Positions 46,548 through 57,908 of a DNA stretch of 64,000 nucleotides are shown here, one piece after another. Numbering within the stretch: the stretch's first letter is position 1; the number at the start of each line of letters is the position of its first letter. The stretch comes from Allacma fusca (taxonomy: Eukaryota; Arthropoda; Collembola; Symphypleona; Sminthuridae): assembly GCA_947179485.1 (NCBI GenBank), contig OX359250.1, positions 15,482,539 to 15,546,538 of the forward strand, written 5' to 3'. A model generated the notes under the pieces. The model was not told the DNA's origin. It saw nothing but the letters and a program-made list of their open reading frames with translations, and made no database searches. Both the position numbers and the translations under genes were made by a program.

Positions 46548-48838
46548 ATTGGTCAAAATTAGTCACAATTTTTTTGGCCTTAGATTGGTCCACTTTGGTC
46601 ATAGTTACTTTTTTGGCGTTCGAGTTGTCAAATTGGACACAATTCTTTCGGCCTTAGATTGGGCAACATTAGGCGCAAATATTATTTTGGTCTTAAATTG
46701 ATCAACAATTGTCACAATATTTTTTCGGGCTTAGATTGGTCCACATTGGTCGCAATTATTTTTTGGTCCTTAGATTGGTCAACATTGGTCACAATAATTT
46801 ATGGGCTTTAGATTGATCAAATTTGGTCACAATTAATTTTTTTGACTTAGATTGGTCAACATTTGTCACAATATTTTTTCGGCCTTAGATTGGTCCACAT
46901 TGGTCACAATGATTTATTGGCTTTAGATTGATCAAATTAAACAACAATTAATTTTTTTGACTTAGATTGGTCAACATAAGTCTCAATTATTTTTTGGTCC
47001 TTAGATACCCTTAGATTTGTCAACATTGATCACAATTTTTTTGGCCTTAGATTGGTCAACATTTTTCACAATTTTTCTTTGGCGTTGGATTGGTCAACTA
47101 TAATTACAATTTTTTTGCCTTAGATTGGTCAACATAAGTGTCAATTATTTTTTGGTCCTTAGATTGGACAACATTGGTCACAATTATAAATTGGTTTTAG
47201 ATTGGTTACCATTGATCACAATTTTATTGGCCTTCGATTGGTCAACATTAGTCACATTTTTTTTGGCCTTAGATTGATCAACATTTGTTACAATTTTTCT
47301 TTGGTGTTGGATTGGTCAACATTGGTCACAATTTTTTTTGCCCTTATATTGGTCAACATTTGTCACAATATTTTTTCGGCCTTAGATTGGTCCACATTGG
47401 TCACAATGATTTATTGGCTTTAGATTGATCAAATTAAACAACAATTAATTTTTTTGACTTAGATTGGTCAACATAAGTCTCAATTATTTTTTGGTCCTTA
47501 GATACCCTTAGATTTGTCAACATTGATCACAATTTTTTTGGCCTTAGATTGGTCAACATTTTTCACAATTATTCTTTGGCGTTGGATTGGTCAACTATAA
47601 TTACAATTTTTTTGCCTTAGATTGGTCAACATAAGTGTCAATTATTTTTTGGTCCTTAGAGTGGACAACATTGGTCACAATTATAAATTGGTTTTAGATT
47701 GGTTACCATTGATCACAATTTTATTGGCCTTCGATTGGTCAACATTAGTCACATTTTTTTTGGCCTTAGATTGATCAACATTTGTTACAATTTTTCTTTG
47801 GTGTTGGATTGGTCAACATTGGTCACAATTTTTTTTGCCCTTATATTGGTCAACATTTGTCACAATATTTTTTCGGCCTTAGATTGGTCCACATTGGTCA
47901 CAATGATTTATTGGCTTTAGATTGATCAAATTAAACAACAATTAATTTTTTTGACTTAGATTGGTCAACATAAGTCTCAATTATTTTTTGGTCCTTAGAT
48001 ACCCTTAGATTTGTCAACATTGATCACAATTTTTTTGGCCTTAGATTGGTCAACATTTTTCACAATTTTTCTTTGGCGTTGGATTGGTCAACTATAATTA
48101 CAATTTTTTTGCCTTAGATTGGTCAACATAAGTGTCAATTATTTTTTGGTCCTTAGATTGGACAACATTGGTCACAATTATAAATTGGTTTTAGATTGGT
48201 TACCATTGATCACAATTTTATTGGCCTTCGATTGGTCAACATTAGTCACATTTTTTTTGGCCTTAGATTGATCAACATTTGTTACAATTTTTCTTTGGTG
48301 TTGGATTGGTCAACATTGGTCACAATTTTTTTTGCCCTTATATTGGTCAACATTTGTCACAATATTTTTTCGGCCTTAGATTGGTCCACATTGGTCACAA
48401 TGATTTATTGGCTTTAGATTGATCAAATTAAACAACAATTAATTTTTTTGACTTAGATTGGTCAACATAAGTCTCAATTATTTTTTGGTCCTTAGATACC
48501 CTTAGATTTGTCAACATTGATCACAATTTTTTTGGCCTTAGATTGGTCAACATTTTTCACAATTTTTCTTTGGCGTTGGATTGGTCAACTATAATTACAA
48601 TTTTTTTGCCTTAGATTGGTCAACATAAGTGTCAATTATTTTTTGGTCCTTAGATTGGACAACATTGGTCACAATTATAAATTGGTTTTAGATTGGTTAC
48701 CATTGATCACAATTTTATTGGCCTTCGATTGGTCAACATTAGTCACATTTTTTTTGGCCTTAGATTGATCAACATTTGTTACAATTTTTCTTTGGTGTTG
48801 GATTGGTCAACATTGGTCACAATTTTTTTTGCCCTTAG
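46548..48838. repeat. 2291 bp block containing 497 bp units, copy 1
   Basis: This block is followed directly by a copy at 48839-51129, offset 2291. Two private variants in one 497 bp unit identify the block: CACAATTATTCTTTGG at about 47564 and CTTAGAGTGGACAAC at about 47656. Both reappear at exactly +2291 (about 49855 and 49947) and in no other unit I checked. Confidence 0.88.
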
Positions 48839-51800
48839 ATTGGTCAAAATTAGTCACAATTTTTTTGGCCTTAGATTGGTCCACTTTGGTCATAGTTACT
48901 TTTTTGGCGTTCGAGTTGTCAAATTGGACACAATTCTTTCGGCCTTAGATTGGGCAACATTAGGCGCAAATATTATTTTGGTCTTAAATTGATCAACAAT
49001 TGTCACAATATTTTTTCGGGCTTAGATTGGTCCACATTGGTCGCAATTATTTTTTGGTCCTTAGATTGGTCAACATTGGTCACAATAATTTATGGGCTTT
49101 AGATTGATCAAATTTGGTCACAATTAATTTTTTTGACTTAGATTGGTCAACATTTGTCACAATATTTTTTCGGCCTTAGATTGGTCCACATTGGTCACAA
49201 TGATTTATTGGCTTTAGATTGATCAAATTAAACAACAATTAATTTTTTTGACTTAGATTGGTCAACATAAGTCTCAATTATTTTTTGGTCCTTAGATACC
49301 CTTAGATTTGTCAACATTGATCACAATTTTTTTGGCCTTAGATTGGTCAACATTTTTCACAATTTTTCTTTGGCGTTGGATTGGTCAACTATAATTACAA
49401 TTTTTTTGCCTTAGATTGGTCAACATAAGTGTCAATTATTTTTTGGTCCTTAGATTGGACAACATTGGTCACAATTATAAATTGGTTTTAGATTGGTTAC
49501 CATTGATCACAATTTTATTGGCCTTCGATTGGTCAACATTAGTCACATTTTTTTTGGCCTTAGATTGATCAACATTTGTTACAATTTTTCTTTGGTGTTG
49601 GATTGGTCAACATTGGTCACAATTTTTTTTGCCCTTATATTGGTCAACATTTGTCACAATATTTTTTCGGCCTTAGATTGGTCCACATTGGTCACAATGA
49701 TTTATTGGCTTTAGATTGATCAAATTAAACAACAATTAATTTTTTTGACTTAGATTGGTCAACATAAGTCTCAATTATTTTTTGGTCCTTAGATACCCTT
49801 AGATTTGTCAACATTGATCACAATTTTTTTGGCCTTAGATTGGTCAACATTTTTCACAATTATTCTTTGGCGTTGGATTGGTCAACTATAATTACAATTT
49901 TTTTGCCTTAGATTGGTCAACATAAGTGTCAATTATTTTTTGGTCCTTAGAGTGGACAACATTGGTCACAATTATAAATTGGTTTTAGATTGGTTACCAT
50001 TGATCACAATTTTATTGGCCTTCGATTGGTCAACATTAGTCACATTTTTTTTGGCCTTAGATTGATCAACATTTGTTACAATTTTTCTTTGGTGTTGGAT
50101 TGGTCAACATTGGTCACAATTTTTTTTGCCCTTATATTGGTCAACATTTGTCACAATATTTTTTCGGCCTTAGATTGGTCCACATTGGTCACAATGATTT
50201 ATTGGCTTTAGATTGATCAAATTAAACAACAATTAATTTTTTTGACTTAGATTGGTCAACATAAGTCTCAATTATTTTTTGGTCCTTAGATACCCTTAGA
50301 TTTGTCAACATTGATCACAATTTTTTTGGCCTTAGATTGGTCAACATTTTTCACAATTTTTCTTTGGCGTTGGATTGGTCAACTATAATTACAATTTTTT
50401 TGCCTTAGATTGGTCAACATAAGTGTCAATTATTTTTTGGTCCTTAGATTGGACAACATTGGTCACAATTATAAATTGGTTTTAGATTGGTTACCATTGA
50501 TCACAATTTTATTGGCCTTCGATTGGTCAACATTAGTCACATTTTTTTTGGCCTTAGATTGATCAACATTTGTTACAATTTTTCTTTGGTGTTGGATTGG
50601 TCAACATTGGTCACAATTTTTTTTGCCCTTATATTGGTCAACATTTGTCACAATATTTTTTCGGCCTTAGATTGGTCCACATTGGTCACAATGATTTATT
50701 GGCTTTAGATTGATCAAATTAAACAACAATTAATTTTTTTGACTTAGATTGGTCAACATAAGTCTCAATTATTTTTTGGTCCTTAGATACCCTTAGATTT
50801 GTCAACATTGATCACAATTTTTTTGGCCTTAGATTGGTCAACATTTTTCACAATTTTTTTTTGGCGTTGGATTGGTTAACATTGATCAGAATTTTTTTGC
50901 CTTAGATTGGTCAACATAAGTGTCAATTATTTTTTGGTCCTTAGATTGGACAACATTGGTCACAATTATAAATTGGTTTTAGATTGGTTACCATTGATCA
51001 CAATTTTATTGGCCTTCGATTGGTCAACATTAGTCACATTTTTTTTGGCCTTAGATTGATCAACATTTGTTACAATTTTTCTTTGGTGTTGGATTGGTCA
51101 ACATTGGTCACAATTTTTTTTGCCCTTATATTGGTCAACATTTGTCACAATATTTTTTCGGCCTTAGATTGGTCCACATTGGTCACAATGATTTATTGGC
51201 TTTAGATTGATCAAATTAAACAACAATTAATTTTTTTGACTTAGATTGGTCAACATAAGTCTCAATTATTTTTTGGTCCTTAGATACCCTTAGATTTGTC
51301 AACATTGATCACAATTTTTTTGGCCTTAGATTGGTCAACATTTTTCACAATTTTTTTTTGGCGTTGGATTGGTTAACATTGATCAGAATTTTTTTGCCTT
51401 AGATTGGTCAACATAAGTGTCAATTATTTTTTGGTCCTTAGATTGGACAACATTGGTCACAATTATAAATTGGTTTTAGATTGGTTACCATTGATCACAA
51501 TTTTATTGGCCTTCGATTGGTCAACATTAGTCACATTTTTTTTGGCCTTAGATTGATCAACATTTGTTACAATTTTTCTTTGGTGTTGGATTGGTCAACA
51601 TTGGTCACAATTTTTTTTGCCCTTATATTGGTCAACATTTGTCACAATATTTTTTCGGCCTTAGATTGGTCCACATTGGTCACAATGATTTATTGGCTTT
51701 AGATTGATCAAATTAAACAACAATTAATTTTTTTGACTTAGATTGGTCAACATAAGTCTCAATTATTTTTTGGTCCTTAGATACCCTTAGATTTGTCAAC

Positions 51801-51868
51801 ATTGATCACAATTTTTTTGGCCTTAGATTGGTCAACATTTTTCACAATTTTTTTTTGGCGTTGGATTG
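46850..51868. repeat. 497 bp higher-order repeat array, about 9.5 units
   Basis: The landmark GGTTACCATTGATCAC recurs near 47202, 47699, 48196, 48693, 49493, 49990, 50487, 50984 and 51481. Spacing is exactly 497 bp except for one 800 bp step, where 303 bp of other satellite (about 48839-49141) intervenes. Each unit holds 13 monomers, including the CTTAGATACCCTTAG junction. The unit derives from one part of the 1812 bp unit (34184 and 44062). Units read as nearly identical. Confidence 0.92.
48839..51129. repeat. 2291 bp block containing 497 bp units, copy 2
   Basis: Second copy of 46548-48838. It begins with the TTGGTCAAAATTAGTC and GTCATAGTTACTTTTTTGG monomers that interrupt the 497 bp rhythm, then resumes 497 bp units with the same private variants as copy 1. 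Later units (about 50855 and 51352) carry a different variant, TTTTTTTTTGGCGTTGG, so amplification continued afterwards. Confidence 0.85.
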
Positions 51869-52833
51869 GTCAACATTAATTACAATTTTTTGGCCTTAGA
51901 TTGGTCCACTTTGGTCACAAGTACTTTTTTGGCGTTAGAGTTGTCAAATTGGACACAATATTTTCGGCCTAAGATTGGGCAACATTGGGAGCAAATATTT
52001 TTTTGGCCTTAGATTGGTCAATAATTGTCACAATATTTTTTCGTCCTTAGATTGGTAAACATTGGTCACAAATATTTTTGGCCCTACATTGGGCAACAGT
52101 GGTCGCAATTTTTTTTCTAGCTTAGATTGATCAACATTAGTCTCAGTATTATTTTGGTCTTAGATTGGTCAATATTGGTCACAGTTGTTTTTTTGGCCTT
52201 AGGTTGGTCAACATTTGTCACAATTTTCCTTTGGCGTTGGATTGGTCAACATTGGTCACAATTATTTTGTTAGACTTAGATTGGTCAACATTTGTCACAA
52301 TTTTTCTTTGGGTTTAGATTGGTCAACATTGATCACAAAGTTTTTGGCCTTAGATATGTCAACACTAGTCACAATTGTTTTGCCCTTAGATTGATCAACA
52401 TTGATCACAATTTTTTTAGCCTTAGATTGGTCAACATTTAGTCACAAATATTTTTGGCCTTAGATTGGTCCACTTTGGTCACAATTACTTTGTTGGCGTT
52501 AGAGTTGTCAAATTGGACACAATTGTTTTTGCCTTACATTGGGCAACATTAAACGCAAATATTTTTTTGGCCTTAGATTGGTCAACATTAGTCACAATAT
52601 TTTTTTAGTCTTAGATTGGTCAACATTTGTCACAATTTTTCTTTGGGCTTAGATTGGTCAACATTTGTCAAAATTTTTCGTTGGCGTTAGATTGGTCCAC
52701 TTTGGTTTCAATAACTTTTTTGGCGTTAAATATGTCAAATTGGACAATTGTTTCGGACTTAGATTGGGCAACATTGTTCGCAATTTTTTTTGGCCTAAGA
52801 TTGGGCAACATTGGTCGCAAATATTTTGTATTT
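51869..52833. repeat. Satellite resembling the 1812 bp unit, ending at the minisatellite
   Basis: After the 497 bp array the sequence returns to 1812-type order. About 51890-52330 matches about 45970-46400, including the empty target site AATATTGGTCAC at 52171. From about 52360 it is mixed satellite. No gene is seen. Confidence 0.8.
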
Positions 52834-53276
52834 CCAAGTTAGACTCCAAGTTAGACTCCAAGTTAGACTCCAAGTTAGACTCCAAGTTAGACTCCAAGTT
52901 AGACTCCAAGTTAGACTCCAAGTTAGACTCCAAGTTAGACTCCAAGTTAGACTCCAAGTTAGACTCCAAGTTAGACTCCAAGTTAGACTCCAAGTTAGAC
53001 TCCAAGTTAGACTCCAAGTTAGACTCCAAGTTAGACTCCAAGTTAGACTCCAAGTTAGACTCCAAGTTAGACTCCAAGTTAGACTCCAAGTTAGACTCCA
53101 AGTTAGACTCCAAGTTAGACTCCAAGTTAGACTCCAAGTTAGACTCCAAGTTAGACTCCAAGTTAGACTCCAAGTTAGACTCCAAGTTAGACTCCAAGTT
53201 AGACTCCAAGTTAGACTCCAAGTTAGACTCCATGTTAGACTCCAAGTTAGACTCCAAGTTAGACTCCAAGTTAGAC
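52834..53276. repeat. 12 bp minisatellite, 36 full units plus 11 bases
   Basis: A perfect 12 bp tandem repeat of CCAAGTTAGACT. There is a single visible substitution (CCATGTTAGACT, unit 34, at 53230-53241), and the last unit breaks off at 53276. The array sits inside the satellite and rejoins it in the middle of a monomer (TTAGACCAACATTGGTCC). The unit resembles the TTAGATTGGTCCA portion of a satellite monomer, so local expansion from satellite sequence is plausible. Because 12 is a multiple of three, long open frames cross it on both strands; I do not regard them as genes. Confidence 0.97.
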
Positions 53277-53668
53277 CAACATTGGTCCATATTTTTTGAC
53301 CTTAGATCATTCAACATTGGTCGCACTTTTTTGGCCTTAGATTGGTCAACATTAGTCGCAATTATTTTTATGGCGTTGGATTGGTCAACATTTGTCACTA
53401 TTTTTTGGCCTTAGATTGGTCAACATTTTTCACACTTATCCTTTGGCGTTGGATTGGTCAACATTGGTCACATGTTTTTTTGCCTTAGATTGGTCAACCA
53501 TGGTCGCAACTACTTTTTTGGCTTTAGATTGGCCAACGTTGGTCACAATTATTCTTTTGGACCTATATTGGTCAACATTGGTCCATATTTTTTGGCCTTA
53601 TATTGGTCAACATTGGTCGCATTTTTTGGCCTTGAATTGGTCAACATTAGTAACAATTTTTTTTGGCC
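53277..53668. repeat. Satellite between minisatellite and 1321 bp array
   Basis: Mixed monomers of the TTGGTCAACATTGGTCAC type, with no long period and no gene. Confidence 0.85.
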
Positions 53669-56600
53669 GTAGATTGGTTCACTTTGATCACAATTACTTT
53701 TTTGGCCTTAAATTTGTAAACTTTTGTCACAATTTTTCTTTGCCCTTAGATTGATCAAAATTGAGCGCAATTTTTTTGGCCTTAGATTAGTCAACATTAG
53801 TCACAAATATTTTTTTGCCCTTAGATTGGTCAACATTTGTCACAATTATTCTTTGGCGTTGGATTGGTCAACATTAGTCACATTATTTTTTTGGCCTTAG
53901 ATTGGTCAACATTGGTCACAATTGTTTTTTTGGCCTTTGGTTTTTTCAACATTTGTCACAATTATTTTTTGGCCTTAGATTGGTCAACATTGGTCACAAT
54001 TATTATTTTGGCTTTTAATTGGCCAACGTTGGTCACAATTATTTTTTTGGAATTAGATTGGTCAACATTGGTCCATATTTTTTGGCCTTAGATTGGTCAA
54101 CATTGGTCGCATTTTTTTGGCCTAAATTGGTCAACAGTAGTCACAATTGGTTTTCCCGTAGATTGGTTCACTTTAATCACAACTGTTTTTTTGGCCTTAG
54201 ACTTGTAAACTTTTGTCACAATTTTTCTTTGCCCTTAGATTGATCAACATTAAACGCATTTTTTTTGGCCTTAGATTGTCACAATTGTTTTTTGCCCTTT
54301 GATTGCTCTACATTTGTCACAATTATTCTTTGGCGTTGGATTGGTCAACATTGGTCACAATTATTTTTTGGCCTTAGATTTGTCAACATTGGTCACAATT
54401 ATTTTTTTGGCTTTAGATTGGCCAACGTTGGTCACAATTATTTTTTTGGACTTAGATTGGTCAACATTGGTCCATATTTTTTGGCCTAACATTGTCACAA
54501 TTGTTTTTTTGCCGTTTGATTAGTCTACATTTGTCACAATTATTCTTTGGCGTTGGATTGGTCAACATTGGTCAATATTTTTTTTGGCGTTGGATTGGTC
54601 AACATTGGTCACATTTATTTTTTTGGCTTTTATTTGGCCAGCGTTGGTCACAATTATTTTTTTGGACAGATTATTCAACATTGGTCCATATTTTTTGGCC
54701 TAAGATTGGTCATTATTGGTCGCATGTTTTTTGGCCTTAAATTGGTCAACAGTAGTCACAATTGTTTTTCCCGTAGATTGGTTCACTTTGATTACAATTA
54801 TTTTTTTGGCCTTAGATTTGTAAACTTTTGTCACAATTTTTCTTTGCCCTTAGATTGATCAAAATTGAGCGCATTTTCTTTGGCCTTAGATTGTCACAAT
54901 TTTGTTTTTGCCCTTAGATTGGTCTACATTTCTCACAATTATTCTTTGGCGTTGGATCGGTCAACATTGGTCACAATTATTTTTTGGCCTTAGATTGGTT
55001 CACTTTGATCACAATTACTTTTTTGGCCTTAAATTTGTAAACTTTTGTCACAATTTTTCTTTGCCCTTAGATTGATCAAAATTGAGCGCAATTTTTTTGG
55101 CCTTAGATTAGTCAACATTAGTCACAAATATTTTTTTGCCCTTAGATTGGTCAACATTTGTCACAATTATTCTTTGGCGTTGGATTGGTCAACATTAGTC
55201 ACATTATTTTTTTGGCCTTAGATTGGTCAACATTGGTCACAATTGTTTTTTTGGCCTTTGGTTTTTTCAACATTTGTCACAATTATTTTTTGGCCTTAGA
55301 TTGGTCAACATTGGTCACAATTATTATTTTGGCTTTTAATTGGCCAACGTTGGTCACAATTATTTTTTTGGAATTAGATTGGTCAACATTGGTCCATATT
55401 TTTTGGCCTTAGATTGGTCAACATTGGTCGCATTTTTTTGGCCTAAATTGGTCAACAGTAGTCACAATTGGTTTTCCCGTAGATTGGTTCACTTTAATCA
55501 CAACTGTTTTTTTGGCCTTAGACTTGTAAACTTTTGTCACAATTTTTCTTTGCCCTTAGATTGATCAACATTAAACGCATTTTTTTTGGCCTTAGATTGT
55601 CACAATTGTTTTTTGCCCTTTGATTGCTCTACATTTGTCACAATTATTCTTTGGCGTTGGATTGGTCAACATTGGTCACAATTATTTTTTGGCCTTAGAT
55701 TTGTCAACATTGGTCACAATTATTTTTTTGGCTTTAGATTGGCCAACGTTGGTCACAATTATTTTTTTGGACTTAGATTGGTCAACATTGGTCCATATTT
55801 TTTGGCCTAACATTGTCACAATTGTTTTTTTGCCGTTTGATTAGTCTACATTTGTCACAATTATTCTTTGGCGTTGGATTGGTCAACATTGGTCAATATT
55901 TTTTTTGGCGTTGGATTGGTCAACATTGGTCACATTTATTTTTTTGGCTTTTATTTGGCCAGCGTTGGTCACAATTATTTTTTTGGACAGATTATTCAAC
56001 ATTGGTCCATATTTTTTGGCCTAAGATTGGTCATTATTGGTCGCATGTTTTTTGGCCTTAAATTGGTCAACAGTAGTCACAATTGTTTTTCCCGTAGATT
56101 GGTTCACTTTGATTACAATTATTTTTTTGGCCTTAGATTTGTAAACTTTTGTCACAATTTTTCTTTGCCCTTAGATTGATCAAAATTGAGCGCATTTTCT
56201 TTGGCCTTAGATTGTCACAATTTTGTTTTTGCCCTTAGATTGGTCTACATTTCTCACAATTATTCTTTGGCGTTGGATCGGTCAACATTGGTCACAATTA
56301 TTTTTTGGCCTTAGATTGGTTCACTTTGATCACAATTACTTTTTTGGCCTTAAATTTGTAAACTTTTGTCACAATTTTTCTTTGCCCTTAGATTGATCAA
56401 AATTGAGCGCAATTTTTTTGGCCTTAGATTAGTCAACATTAGTCACAAATATTTTTTTGCCCTTAGATTGGTCAACATTTGTCACAATTATTCTTTGGCG
56501 TTGGATTGGTCAACATTAGTCACATTATTTTTTTGGCCTTAGATTGGTCAACATTGGTCACAATTGTTTTTTTGGCCTTTGGTTTTTTCAACATTTGTCA

Positions 56601-57631
56601 CAATTATTTTTTGGCCTTAGATTGGTCAACATTGGTCACAATTATTATTTTGGCTTTTAATTGGCCAACGTTGGTCACAATTATTTTTTTGGAATTAGAT
56701 TGGTCAACATTGGTCCATATTTTTTGGCCTTAGATTGGTCAACATTGGTCGCATTTTTTTGGCCTAAATTGGTCAACAGTAGTTACAATTGGTTTTCCCG
56801 TAGATTGGTTCACTTTAATCACAACTGTTTTTTTGGCCTTAGACTTGTAAACTTTTGTCACAATTTTTCTTTGCCCTTAGATTGATCAACATTAAACGCA
56901 TTTTTTTTGGCCTTAGATTGTCACAATTGTTTTTTGCCCTTTGATTGCTCTACATTTGTCACAATTATTCTTTGGCGTTGGATTGGTCAACATTGGTCAC
57001 AATTATTTTTTGGCCTTAGATTTGTCAACATTGGTCACAATTATTTTTTTGGCTTTAGATTGGCCAACGTTGGTCACAATTATTTTTTTGGACTTAGATT
57101 GGTCAACATTGGTCCATATTTTTTGGCCTAACATTGTCACAATTGTTTTTTTGCCGTTTGATTAGTCTACATTTGTCACAATTATTCTTTGGCGTTGGAT
57201 TGGTCAACATTGGTCAATATTTTTTTTGGCGTTGGATTGGTCAACATTGGTCACATTTATTTTTTTGGCTTTAATTTGGCCAGCGTTGGTCACAATTATT
57301 TTTTTGGACAGATTATTCAACATTGGTCCATATTTTTTGGCCTAAGATTGGTCATTATTGGTCGCATGTTTTTTGGCCTTAAATTGGTCAACAGTAGTCA
57401 CAATTGTTTTTCCCGTAGATTGGTTCACTTTGATTACAATTATTTTTTTGGCCTTAGATTTGTAAACTTTTGTCACAATTTTTCTTTGCCCTTAGATTGA
57501 TCAAAATTGAGCGCATTTTCTTTGGCCTTAGATTGTCACAATTTTGTTTTTGCCCTTAGATTGGTCTACATTTGTCACAATTATTCTTTGGCGTTGGATC
57601 GGTCAACATTGGTCACAATTATTTTTTGGCC
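53669..57631. repeat. 1321 bp higher-order repeat, three full tandem copies
   Basis: Copies are 53669-54989, 54990-56310 and 56311-57631. Landmarks at 53837, 55158 and 56479, at 54019, 55340 and 56661, and at 54547, 55868 and 57189 are all 1321 bp apart. Each copy starts with TAGATTGGTTCACTTTGATC and ends with GGCGTTGGATCGGTCAAC followed by CACAATTATTTTTTGGCC. Copy 3 has private changes such as AGTAGTTACAATTGG (about 56778) and GGCTTTAATTTGGCC (about 57268). Confidence 0.92.
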
Positions 57632-57908
57632 ATAGATTGTTCAACATTGGTCACAATTATTTTTTTGCCTTGAGATTGGCCAACGTTGGTCACAATTATT
57701 TTTTTGGACTTAGATTGGTCAACATTGGTCCATATTTTTTGGCCTAAGATTGTCACAATTGTTTTTTTGCCGTTTGATTGGTCTACATTTGTCACAATTA
57801 TTCTTTGGCGTTGGATTGGTCAACATTGGTCACAATTATTTTTTGGCCTTATATTGGTCAACATTGGTCACAATTATTTTTTTGGCTTAAGATTAGCCAA
57901 CGTTGGTC
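57632..57908. repeat. Satellite linker between 1321 bp and 1040 bp arrays
   Basis: Mixed monomers that partly repeat the 1321-type order. No gene and no separate period. Confidence 0.8.

Noticed and set aside
52658..53414. 246-249 codon frames crossing the minisatellite on both strands (KLDS and LESN repeats)
   Set aside because: A 12 bp repeat automatically keeps frames open; the flanks are satellite and there is no sign of a gene.
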